Part shown: positions 1 through 6,196 of the stretch, one piece after another
Layout: each line of letters begins with the position of its first letter
Position numbering within the stretch: position 1 is the stretch's first letter
Assembly (NCBI GenBank): GCA_030431085.1
Contig: JAUIJW010000142.1
Span: forward strand, 1-6,196
Direction: 5' to 3'
DNA length: 6,196 nucleotides
Source: Bacteroidia bacterium
GTDB taxonomy: Bacteria; Bacteroidota; Bacteroidia; Flavobacteriales; Flavobacteriaceae
Notes under the pieces: generated by a model
Seen by the model: the letters and a program-made list of their open reading frames with translations, nothing else
Told to the model about the DNA's origin: nothing
Databases searched by the model: none
Made by a program: the position numbers and the translations under genes

Positions 1-1497
1 TGTTGTTAAATCTGGATCGCTAGTTACAGTTTTAAAATTTTGTTTAAACTCTTCACTTCCTGGTTGAGGCATCCCTGTATCAGCGACAGCTCTAGCCATT
101 TTATGCGCCATTTCTTCATTGGCGCCTCCTAAAGTAGCACCGATAAACGTTTGAATGTATTCTCCAAACCACTGTGTATCAGGCTTCCAAAGACGATTCA
201 TATTAATTGCTGTAAATACCATATCATAAGAATTACCAGCATCGTCTGAAGTAATATAACCTCTAGCAAAGAAGTTATCATTTCTTATTTCTAATTTATG
301 TTGGTTTAAGCTAAAATCTTTGATATTATATCTGTTTGTACCTTGGTAGATGGTATTACCAAAACCATACTTCCCTACATAGGCAATCTCAAAATCATTG
401 GCCCAAGGTCTAAAATAAACACCCCAATCTGCCTTCAAGCTTTCTGCATTGTAGTTAGTCAACACCTCTTCGTCATATCCTGTTCTACTAACAACCACAT
501 CTGGCACTATACCTACACCACCAGAAGCCGCTCTAATATTGGTAGACACTTCATCTCCATACACATTAACACCATCATAATCGTAATCTTCTCTGGTTTT
601 ATTTCCACCATTCTTATCTGCTCTGTTATTGGCCGCCCAATCGGTTCCTTTTAAGTAGCCTAAATTTAATTTTACCGCAAATTTATCACTAAACTTATGT
701 GCTATTCTTGCACCAATATCAGTATATAAGTTTGTCCCGGCTGCATCTTGCGAGGTAACCCCTGTTTTTAAATAACCGCTGATCCCAGGAAAATCAAAAG
801 GATTTTTACTTCTCATAAAAAGAATACCGTTGAAAGCATTGGCACCATATAATGCCGAAGATGCCCCTGGCAGCAATTCAATGCTTAGGATATCTGTTTC
901 TGTCATCCCTAATAAATTTCCTAACGGAAAGTTCAAGGCTGGAGCCGAATTATCCATACCGTCAACCAATTGCATAAATCTTGTATTAGAGAAAGTTGCA
1001 AATCCTCTCGTGTTAATCGATTTAAACGTTAAACTATTGGTGTTAATATCTACTCCTTTTAAATTCTCGAGACCATCATAAAAATCAGCCGATGCTGTAT
1101 TTTTAATTTCTTTTAAGGCGTATCTTTCTACGGTTACCGGAGATTCAAAAATTCTCTCTGGTGTTCTTGATGCAGATACAACGACCTCATCTAAAGAAGT
1201 TTCATTTTCTTCTAATTGAACATTAAAATCTTGATTATTTTGAGTTACTTCTAAAGTTTGACTTTGAAACCCTACAAATGTAATTTCAATTTTTAATGGT
1301 GGATTTTCATTGATATCAATAGTAAACTTACCATCAAAATCTGTGGCTGTTCCAGTTGTTGTGCCAATTACCTTAACGTTTACACCAGGTAAAGGGTCTT
1401 TAGTTTCGGCATCAACAACAGTACCAGTAATTGTGGTTTGAGCCATAAGGTTAGCTCCACAAAAGAGCATAACTATGGCTAAGAATAGTTTATTCAT
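1..1497 (-). CDS. TonB-dependent outer-membrane receptor, N-terminal 499 residues (C-terminus beyond the window)
   Basis: This is an outer-membrane active transporter powered by TonB-ExbBD; its substrate cannot be told from this part. The frame is open from an ATG at 1497 to the window edge, giving 499 residues. Residues 1-19 form a signal peptide ending LMA before Q20. Residues 22-95 form a carboxypeptidase-regulatory-like beta-sandwich (ITGTVVDAETKDPLPGVNV, then DFDGKF). A TonB-box-like LDEVVVSAS lies at 102-110. The plug domain covers roughly 112-232, with TRGF at 163-166, LVDGMD at 177-182 and PGASSALYGANAFNGIL at 210-226. The beta-barrel starts near 240. An Asp/Asn-rich stretch at 290-316 is probably an extracellular loop. 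Most of the barrel is missing, and whether a SusD-type partner follows cannot be seen. The plug resembles stand-alone Flavobacteria receptors rather than classic SusC, but that is a judgement from memory. The gene lies 119 bases downstream of the protease on the same strand and could be cotranscribed with it. Confidence 0.93.
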   Translation of the reverse strand, partial: MNKLFLAIVMLFCGANLMAQTTITGTVVDAETKDPLPGVNVKVIGTTTGTATDFDGKFTIDINENPPLKIEITFVGFQSQTLEVTQNNQDFNVQLEENETSLDEVVVSASRTPERIFESPVTVERYALKEIKNTASADFYDGLENLKGVDINTNSLTFKSINTRGFATFSNTRFMQLVDGMDNSAPALNFPLGNLLGMTETDILSIELLPGASSALYGANAFNGILFMRSKNPFDFPGISGYLKTGVTSQDAAGTNLYTDIGARIAHKFSDKFAVKLNLGYLKGTDWAANNRADKNGGNKTREDYDYDGVNVYGDEVSTNIRAASGGVGIVPDVVVSRTGYDEEVLTNYNAESLKADWGVYFRPWANDFEIAYVGKYGFGNTIYQGTNRYNIKDFSLNQHKLEIRNDNFFARGYITSDDAGNSYDMVFTAINMNRLWKPDTQWFGEYIQTFIGATLGGANEEMAHKMARAVADTGMPQPGSEEFKQNFKTVTSDPDLTT

Positions 1498-1616
1498 AAT
1501 AATAATTGAGTTTAATAAGATGTGTGAAAAATACAATTTTTTTTAACTTTTCATAAAAAAAAGTACTATAAAAATGAAATATTGATTAAATACAGCCTAA
1601 AATTACACTATATGCA
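1498..1616. other. AT-rich gap between the protease and the receptor genes
   Basis: This gap is very rich in A and T and contains no open frame of note. On the minus strand a TATTTTTC at 1533-1526 differs by one base from the Bacteroidota -7 consensus TAnnTTTG and would give a leader of about 20 bases for the receptor, but no TTG is seen at the -33 distance. An AT-only weak inverted repeat, ACTTTT/AAAAGT (1546-1551 and 1559-1564), lies mid-gap. No GC-rich terminator hairpin is present, so readthrough from the protease into the receptor remains possible. No Shine-Dalgarno site precedes the receptor ATG, which is normal in this phylum. Confidence 0.4.
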
Positions 1617-4325
1617 CTATTTAAATTGCAACCTTCTCACTCCTTGGTGATTGCCATTTTTTATTTTTAAAATATAAATACCTGGTGAAATATTCTGATA
1701 ATTGAGTGTGGTTCTAAAATTATAGCTCGAATTTTTAAAGGTTTCCCTTTTAATTTCTCTACCTAAAATATCATAAAGCATTACTTCTGTAACATCACTC
1801 TCTCCTCTAAAATCAATAGTAAACATACCGCTTGTTGGATTAGGATAAACCACTAGATTTGGCATTTCTTTAGACTCTACACCCAACTTGGGCATCGCCG
1901 TACAGATTTCTAAGCTCCAACCTTCTAATGTTCCAAGATCTTGATTTGCATCATCAATCACTCTAAGTTTCCATTCCCCACTGGGATCTATCCCTTCAAA
2001 AATGGATAAAGCTTCTAACGGAATCACTTCTCCTGTAATTGAAGGAATGCCATTAATACAATTTAGCTCCTGACCTTGATCATCGAATGTAACATCAATG
2101 TTTTCATTACCAGATCCGAAACATTGATTTTCAATCAATTTAACAACAGTTCCATCTGGGCTCTCCAGTGTAATTTTAATGTCGCCAACCCAAGTATGCG
2201 TAATATCAACTTTAACTTTAACGCTAGCAATCTCATCCATCTCCGCTATATTAAGTACCGAAACTACTCCGTTAACATCATTATCTGGAATGGGTTTTGG
2301 TGTATCTTCTGCAACAACAGTCTCACACTGTTCTACAAATTCACCAATTGAAAAAGCCATTTTATTAACAGCGTAAAAGATATTACCTACAGACTGTACC
2401 ATAACGTAGCATTTATAGGCCGCCATATTTGGCACTTGAATATTTTCTTGACCGTCATTCAAGGTATTCGATTTTAATACTTGATCAAATGTTCTTCCCC
2501 CATCTATAGAAAGTAACAGGTTAACATGACTTACATCAATACCGTTAGCATCTGTTCCAGCCACATCCCAAGTTATACTCTGAGTCGAACCAAGATCCCA
2601 TATCGTACCTGATTCGTTCTGAGAGCTTACTAAAAATGGCCCAGCTTGATCTAAAACAGAAACCACAATAGCATCTGTAGCTGTTTGACCAGCTTCTGCG
2701 TTGTTATCGCGTACCGTTAGTTTAAAGTTTAGATCTCTAGCCACACTAGGTACAACCTCCCATTTAGAAGAGGTGCTTCCACGCAGCACGGTGGCTAATT
2801 CAGGAAAATATCTTTTAGGATTCTCACTAGGCTGTACAGATCTAAATAAAGCCCCTTGTGTACTTACATCACTTGGTGGCACAATTGTAATACCAGCATC
2901 AATCTGCTCCCAAGCAAAAGTAATTGGATCATCATCTGCGTCTTCCCCAATACCCGTTAAAACAAAAGCTGTAGATTTTGGCACTACATAATCATTTCCT
3001 GCATTTACGGTAGGCACATGTAAATTGGTTTGTAAATCTGTTACAGTGCCACAATTACTGCCATTACCATTAGAAATATTATTCCAAATTTCATTAATAC
3101 TTACAACATGAAAATATAGATCACTATGCTCTTGTACATTCTGTGGCGAACACAATCCGGCATAAGCCATAATAGTAGACCCACTACCTGGCTCGACAGC
3201 TGTAGCTGAATTAAAATTACCATTACAACTAGATTCATTACCATTAAAGGTATGATGAGCACCAAATTGGTGACCTAGTTCATGGGCTATAAAATCAAAA
3301 TAAAACGATTCTCCAGTTGGATTTCTCGACCCTGTTACACCACGAGCTTTAGAACTACCACAGGTTACTCCCAAACTAGCCAATCCGCCATCTGGATTTG
3401 TACTTAACAGATGGCCTACGTCATAATTCAAAACACCAATATTATTATTGCAAACGGTTTGATTTTCTTGAATTAAGGCATCAATATCTTCGTTATTGTA
3501 AGGATCTGTACTTGGATCTAAAAAAATAATGTCTTCATTTCCAGCAATGATTTGAAGAGAAATTGCCAAATCATTTTCAAACAAATCATTTATTCTGGTA
3601 ATTGCTGTAGTCATTTCTGCTAAAACAATCTCTTTTTTTTCACTATCAGATTTATTTTGAGCGTTTTCTCTATCAATTAAGAATTGAGAATATTCTCCAG
3701 TAGCAGCCAAAGCCAATCTATAAGTTCTTAACGTTTTGTCATTAGCAATTTTCGAAGTATTAATTTTATTGGCGTTTTGAATATTCTTTGTTAAACATTG
3801 AAATGCCAAGCTCTTATCTAAAGGTAAACTTTTTCTATCATAAATACGATAGTACTCTGTGCTACCTACCACTGGATCTATATATTCTATGTTATTACCC
3901 TTAATAATCATGGCATGCAAACCTAGAATATTGGTATTAAACTTAATTCTTTTAGAACTATCATTAACAGCTACACCTTCATAAGTTTTATTGTTTGGAT
4001 ATTTTTGTGCTAAGCTTGGATGCAGTACAGCAGTTTCTTTAACCTTATAGGTATTGATTGTTCCATTTTTATCTGGAAAACTAACTAGTAGTGATGAATT
4101 TACTAATGTTTTATTGTGCGAATTTACTTTTTTTAAAGTACTGTTGATTGAGGCCAATTTTAATTGGTAGGTTTGATAATTCTTGGCACTGAATTTTCGT
4201 GTCAAGTCACTATTCGCTATTTTTGTTTCATCAATTTTTAACCAATAATTGTTTTGTTGTGCAAAAACTGAGCTACACACAATAAACATGAATACAAAAA
4301 ATAACCAGATACAGCTTTTTTTCAT
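1617..4325 (-). CDS. Secreted reprolysin-like zinc metalloprotease with P-domain and T9SS type A sorting domain
   Basis: This is a 902-residue secreted endopeptidase expected to act outside the cell or on its surface. The signal peptide is residues 1-22 (MKKS, a hydrophobic core, then VFA before QQ). A propeptide of about 23-199 follows, containing a single cysteine, C177. The catalytic domain is about 200-435. It has the zinc site HELGHQFGAHH at 348-358, which fits HExxHxxGxxH of the metzincins, and the Met-turn STIMAYAG with M386. Two beta-rich Ig-like regions follow at about 437-557 and 562-660. A proprotein-convertase P-domain lies at about 667-808 (HTWVGDIKITLESPDGT, later GEWKLRVIDD and LEGWSLEIC). 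The C-terminal sorting domain is about 823-902 (VVYPNPTSG, LYDILGRE, SPGIYILKI), so export should be Sec across the inner membrane and T9SS across the outer one. I chose the ATG at 4325; an in-frame TTG at 4331 would add only two residues and adds nothing to the signal peptide. The protein substrate is unknown. Confidence 0.95.
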   Translation of the reverse strand: MKKSCIWLFFVFMFIVCSSVFAQQNNYWLKIDETKIANSDLTRKFSAKNYQTYQLKLASINSTLKKVNSHNKTLVNSSLLVSFPDKNGTINTYKVKETAVLHPSLAQKYPNNKTYEGVAVNDSSKRIKFNTNILGLHAMIIKGNNIEYIDPVVGSTEYYRIYDRKSLPLDKSLAFQCLTKNIQNANKINTSKIANDKTLRTYRLALAATGEYSQFLIDRENAQNKSDSEKKEIVLAEMTTAITRINDLFENDLAISLQIIAGNEDIIFLDPSTDPYNNEDIDALIQENQTVCNNNIGVLNYDVGHLLSTNPDGGLASLGVTCGSSKARGVTGSRNPTGESFYFDFIAHELGHQFGAHHTFNGNESSCNGNFNSATAVEPGSGSTIMAYAGLCSPQNVQEHSDLYFHVVSINEIWNNISNGNGSNCGTVTDLQTNLHVPTVNAGNDYVVPKSTAFVLTGIGEDADDDPITFAWEQIDAGITIVPPSDVSTQGALFRSVQPSENPKRYFPELATVLRGSTSSKWEVVPSVARDLNFKLTVRDNNAEAGQTATDAIVVSVLDQAGPFLVSSQNESGTIWDLGSTQSITWDVAGTDANGIDVSHVNLLLSIDGGRTFDQVLKSNTLNDGQENIQVPNMAAYKCYVMVQSVGNIFYAVNKMAFSIGEFVEQCETVVAEDTPKPIPDNDVNGVVSVLNIAEMDEIASVKVKVDITHTWVGDIKITLESPDGTVVKLIENQCFGSGNENIDVTFDDQGQELNCINGIPSITGEVIPLEALSIFEGIDPSGEWKLRVIDDANQDLGTLEGWSLEICTAMPKLGVESKEMPNLVVYPNPTSGMFTIDFRGESDVTEVMLYDILGREIKRETFKNSSYNFRTTLNYQNISPGIYILKIKNGNHQGVRRLQFK

Positions 4326-4339
4326 TAACAATATATTCT

Positions 4340-4346
4340 AAGGAGG
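4340..4346 (+). promoter_or_regulatory. Shine-Dalgarno-like site AAGGAGG before the lipoprotein GTG start
   Basis: AAGGAGG is a full match to the classical ribosome-binding core and sits 4 bases before the GTG at 4351. Strong Shine-Dalgarno sites are uncommon in Bacteroidota, and the spacing is a little short. Even so, this site is the main reason to prefer the GTG at 4351 over the in-frame ATG at 4414, which has no such site. Confidence 0.5.
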
Positions 4347-4350
4347 AATT

Positions 4351-4938
4351 GTGACAAATCTAAATAAATTTATTGAATTATATCTGATCAAATTACAAAG
4401 TCATTACTTTGCAATGCCATTATTCTATGTTTCAATTCTTATTGGTGTAATGCAATTAACAAGTTGCTCGGCTAAACCTAAATTAACTAATGACGCCAAG
4501 TATTATCTTAGCGACATCAATTGCCCTGAAGGTGGAGACTGTGTTTTCGAAGTCAAAAAAAATGCTACTCTGCAAATTAAACAAGACGACTTTGGTAAAT
4601 TATACCCAACTATTGAAGAAGGCTCACAATTGGTAATATTATACACCTTTAGTAAAAAACAAGAAAAAGGTAAAGCTGATGGTCATTATAAAGAGATGGT
4701 GTATTTTGAGATTAATCCAAAAACTAAACATCTTTCTTTAAAAGACAAGCAACTACAAAACATAAAAATGCTTTATGGCAGAATATGTTTTTGTAAAGAC
4801 TTCCACGGGTACTTTTTAATTAACCATGGCTATCTTAACCTTTTCAATTCTAATCGCCAGCTGAATATCCGCTCTAATTTTGAGCTACCTAAAATACCTC
4901 ATAAAATAAATACAATTAACGAATCTATTAAATATTAG
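4351..4938 (+). CDS. Small lipoprotein of unknown function, upstream of ribF
   Basis: I do not recognise the family. The product is 195 residues from the GTG at 4351. A basic N-region (K6, K14) is followed by a hydrophobic stretch at about 22-36 and the lipobox LTSC with C39, so it should be a lipoprotein of about 157 residues after processing. No acidic run follows the cysteine (SAKPKL), so the surface-export signal of Flavobacteria lipoproteins is not apparent and a periplasm-facing location is likely. The mature part has exactly four cysteines: C58 and C64 (CPEGGDC) and C146 and C148 (ICFC). They could form disulfides or a metal site. The rest looks like alternating beta strands with many lysines. 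The gene ends 4 bases before ribF and is probably cotranscribed with it. The start is uncertain: an ATG at 4414 would still keep the hydrophobic stretch and lipobox but would lose the basic N-region. Confidence 0.8.
   Translation: MTNLNKFIELYLIKLQSHYFAMPLFYVSILIGVMQLTSCSAKPKLTNDAKYYLSDINCPEGGDCVFEVKKNATLQIKQDDFGKLYPTIEEGSQLVILYTFSKKQEKGKADGHYKEMVYFEINPKTKHLSLKDKQLQNIKMLYGRICFCKDFHGYFLINHGYLNLFNSNRQLNIRSNFELPKIPHKINTINESIKY
4355..4362 (-). promoter_or_regulatory. Candidate -7 promoter element for the protease gene
   Basis: On the minus strand this reads TAGATTTG, an exact match to the Bacteroidota primary sigma factor -7 consensus TAnnTTTG. Transcription would start near 4349, giving a leader of about 24 bases before the ATG at 4325. 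The site lies inside the first codons of the divergent lipoprotein gene. The -33 part is poor: the nearest TTTG on the minus strand (4392-4389) is 26 bases away, longer than the usual spacing of about 19. Such 8-base matches occur by chance in AT-rich DNA, so the call rests on its well-placed position. Confidence 0.35.
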
Positions 4939-4942
4939 TCTT

Positions 4943-5881
4943 TTGAAAGTAAATTTAGCTATTGATAATTTTAATGAAATTGATCACTCAACCATATTAA
5001 CCATTGGCACTTTTGATGGAGTACATATAGGACACCAAAAAATCATTGAAAAATTAAACAGTAGTAAAACAAGCCAGAAAGACTCTTCTGTTATACTAAC
5101 ATTTTTTCCACACCCCAGACAAGTACTACAGTTTGGTAATCACGTTAAAATGCTAACAACGATGGAGGAAAAGATTATGCTATTAGATCGATTAAAATTA
5201 GATTATCTTGTTATACAACCTTTTACTGAAGAGTTTGCCAATATACCCGCCCTTAGATTTATTAAAGATATATTGGTGAAAGGTCTAAAAATAAAGAAAA
5301 TTATTATTGGATACGATCATCATTTTGGTAAAAACAGAGAAGGTAATTTTGATCAACTTAAAGCTTATCAAGATATTCATAAGTATGATTTAGAAGAAAT
5401 AACAGCTCAAGAAATTAAACGTGTTTCTGTAAGCTCCACAAAAATTAGAAGGGCTGTGGAAGATGGGGCTATTGAAAAAGCTAATCAATATTTAGGGTAC
5501 TCATACCTCCTTACGGGCTATATAGTTCAAGGCCAAAGTATCGGTAGAACTATCAATTATCCCACCGCTAATTTACATATATCGGAAACCTATAAATTAA
5601 TTCCTAAAACTGGAGTATATATCGTACAAACCTATTTAAATGGTGAAAAAGTTTATGGTATTATGAATATCGGTGTAAGACCAACTATTGATGGAAAAAA
5701 CAAAACCATAGAAATTCACTTCCTAGATTTTAATGCCAACCTATATGGCAAGAAAATTCAAATAGAAGTTTTGAAAAGGTTGCGCAATGAGAAAAAGTTT
5801 AACTCTCTAAATGAATTAACCTCACAAATTAAATCGGATGAGCAATTGGCCAGACATTGGATACTAAAAACATATCAATAA
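4943..5881 (+). CDS. ribF: Bifunctional riboflavin kinase / FAD synthetase
   Basis: This cytoplasmic enzyme phosphorylates riboflavin to FMN and then adenylates FMN to FAD. At 312 residues it has the normal full length. The N-terminal FAD synthetase domain (about 1-185) shows the nucleotidyltransferase motif GTFDGVHIGH at 22-31, FFPHP at 54-58, GYDHHFGKNREG at 123-134 and SSTKIR at 164-169. The C-terminal riboflavin kinase domain (about 186-310) shows GRTINYPTANL at 201-211, NIGVRPT at 242-248 and IEIHFLDF at 256-263, with E257 as the expected catalytic base. The start is TTG at 4943: an in-frame TAA lies at 4907-4909, no ATG lies between, and the next in-frame ATG (codon 70) would remove the nucleotide-binding motif. 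No Shine-Dalgarno site is seen. The 4-base gap after the lipoprotein stop suggests translational coupling. No FMN riboswitch is visible upstream. Confidence 0.97.
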   Translation: MKVNLAIDNFNEIDHSTILTIGTFDGVHIGHQKIIEKLNSSKTSQKDSSVILTFFPHPRQVLQFGNHVKMLTTMEEKIMLLDRLKLDYLVIQPFTEEFANIPALRFIKDILVKGLKIKKIIIGYDHHFGKNREGNFDQLKAYQDIHKYDLEEITAQEIKRVSVSSTKIRRAVEDGAIEKANQYLGYSYLLTGYIVQGQSIGRTINYPTANLHISETYKLIPKTGVYIVQTYLNGEKVYGIMNIGVRPTIDGKNKTIEIHFLDFNANLYGKKIQIEVLKRLRNEKKFNSLNELTSQIKSDEQLARHWILKTYQ

Positions 5882-5884
5882 ACA

Positions 5885-5917
5885 CAGCGCTTTAATTTTC
5901 TTTTTTTAAATTCGCTG
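5885..5917 (+). terminator. Weak interrupted hairpin after ribF, possible terminator
   Basis: CAGCG (5885-5889) pairs with CGCTG (5913-5917), and the adjacent AATTT (5894-5898) pairs with AAATT (5908-5912) across a 4-base bulge. T-rich DNA follows up to the galactokinase start. The stem is short and bulged, so it may be chance. If it does not terminate, ribF and the galactokinase could share a transcript across the 62-base gap. Confidence 0.25.
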
Positions 5918-5943
5918 ATTCATTTTAATTTCATATTTTTTTT

Positions 5944-6196
5944 ATGACATCTGTTAAAAAAAATCAATATAATAGCATTATTGATGATTTTAATGCAAAA
6001 ATTATAATCGAATCTCCAGGAAGAATCAATTTAATTGGTGAACATATTGATTATAATGGAGGGCACGTGCTACCAGCCGCTATCGACAAGACCATAAAAC
6101 TATATCTAAAAAAGAGTGAAACCAACGATTGCCATATTCAATCATTAAATTTTGATACAGCATTTCAATTTGATATAAATCACTTAACCCAAAGTG
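5944..6196 (+). CDS. galK: Galactokinase, N-terminal 84 codons (cut by the window edge)
   Basis: Galactokinase phosphorylates alpha-D-galactose to galactose-1-phosphate with ATP, the entry step of the Leloir pathway, in the cytoplasm. The fragment carries the diagnostic signature of this GHMP kinase family: SPGRINLIGEHIDYNGG at about residues 24-40, followed by HVLPAAIDK at 41-49. In known enzymes the Glu-His-x-Asp part of this signature binds the sugar. The start is the ATG at 5944, about 22 residues before the signature, as usual. The ATP-binding GHMP motif and the C-terminus lie outside the window. The histidine before VLP is a less common residue at that place than Phe or Tyr. The gene begins 62 bases after ribF on the same strand. 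No other galactose gene is visible here, so another sugar-specific GHMP kinase is a small possibility. Confidence 0.88.
   Translation, partial: MTSVKKNQYNSIIDDFNAKIIIESPGRINLIGEHIDYNGGHVLPAAIDKTIKLYLKKSETNDCHIQSLNFDTAFQFDINHLTQS

Noticed and set aside
343..1081. Plus-strand open frames at 343-654 and 830-1081
   Set aside because: They lie antisense inside the continuous receptor reading frame, whose product has clear signal peptide, plug and barrel features. Their own products show no recognisable domains.
1546..1564. ACTTTT/AAAAGT inverted repeat between protease and receptor as a terminator
   Set aside because: The stem is six base pairs with only one G:C pair, so it would be very weak. 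It fits simple A/T-run composition.
1606..1620. Direct repeat CACTAT-TATGCACTAT region (CACTAT at 1606-1611 and 1615-1620)
   Set aside because: Two six-base copies overlapping the protease stop codon are too short to separate from chance, and no third copy is seen.
2076..2991. Plus-strand open frames at 2076-2351, 2179-2376 and 2701-2991
   Set aside because: All are antisense to the protease P-domain and Ig-like regions, two of them overlap each other, and none has a plausible domain.
4326..4331. Protease start at the TTG at 4331
   Set aside because: It only adds Met-Leu before MKKS. The ATG at 4325 gives a textbook signal peptide and is the stronger codon.
4875..4882. TAATTTTG, an exact TAnnTTTG match upstream of ribF
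   Set aside because: It lies within the lipoprotein coding sequence with no TTG at the -33 distance, and several such matches are expected by chance in 6 kb of AT-rich DNA. An internal ribF promoter is not excluded but not supported.

Overview
This AT-rich window comes from a member of the Bacteroidota, most likely the family Flavobacteriaceae. Three things show this: a secreted protease ending in a type IX secretion (T9SS) type A sorting domain, a TonB-dependent receptor that begins with a carboxypeptidase-regulatory-like domain, and Flavobacteria-like versions of the housekeeping genes. The genus cannot be decided from the sequence.

Layout. The left two thirds is read on the minus strand. 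Reading in the direction of transcription, a 902-residue reprolysin-type zinc metalloprotease (4325 down to 1617) is followed after a 119-base AT-rich gap by a TonB-dependent outer-membrane receptor (1497 down to the window edge), of which the N-terminal 499 residues are present. The right third is read on the plus strand. It holds a small lipoprotein of unknown function (4351-4938), then ribF (4943-5881; riboflavin kinase/FAD synthetase) only 4 bases later, then after 62 bases the first 84 codons of a galactokinase (from 5944), cut by the window edge. The two blocks diverge from a gap of only 25 bases (4326-4350).

How the genes work together. The protease and receptor would both act at or outside the outer membrane. 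A plausible but unproven reading is that the protease digests extracellular protein and the receptor imports a product or another scarce nutrient. The plus-strand genes look like cell-envelope and housekeeping functions: an unknown periplasm-facing lipoprotein apparently cotranscribed with ribF, followed by sugar metabolism.

No mobile element, CRISPR array, RNA gene or clearly new multi-gene system is visible. The points most worth a second look are the very compressed divergent start region, with a Shine-Dalgarno-like site that is antisense to the protease leader; the unknown four-cysteine lipoprotein coupled to ribF; and a lone cysteine in the protease propeptide that could act as a cysteine switch.
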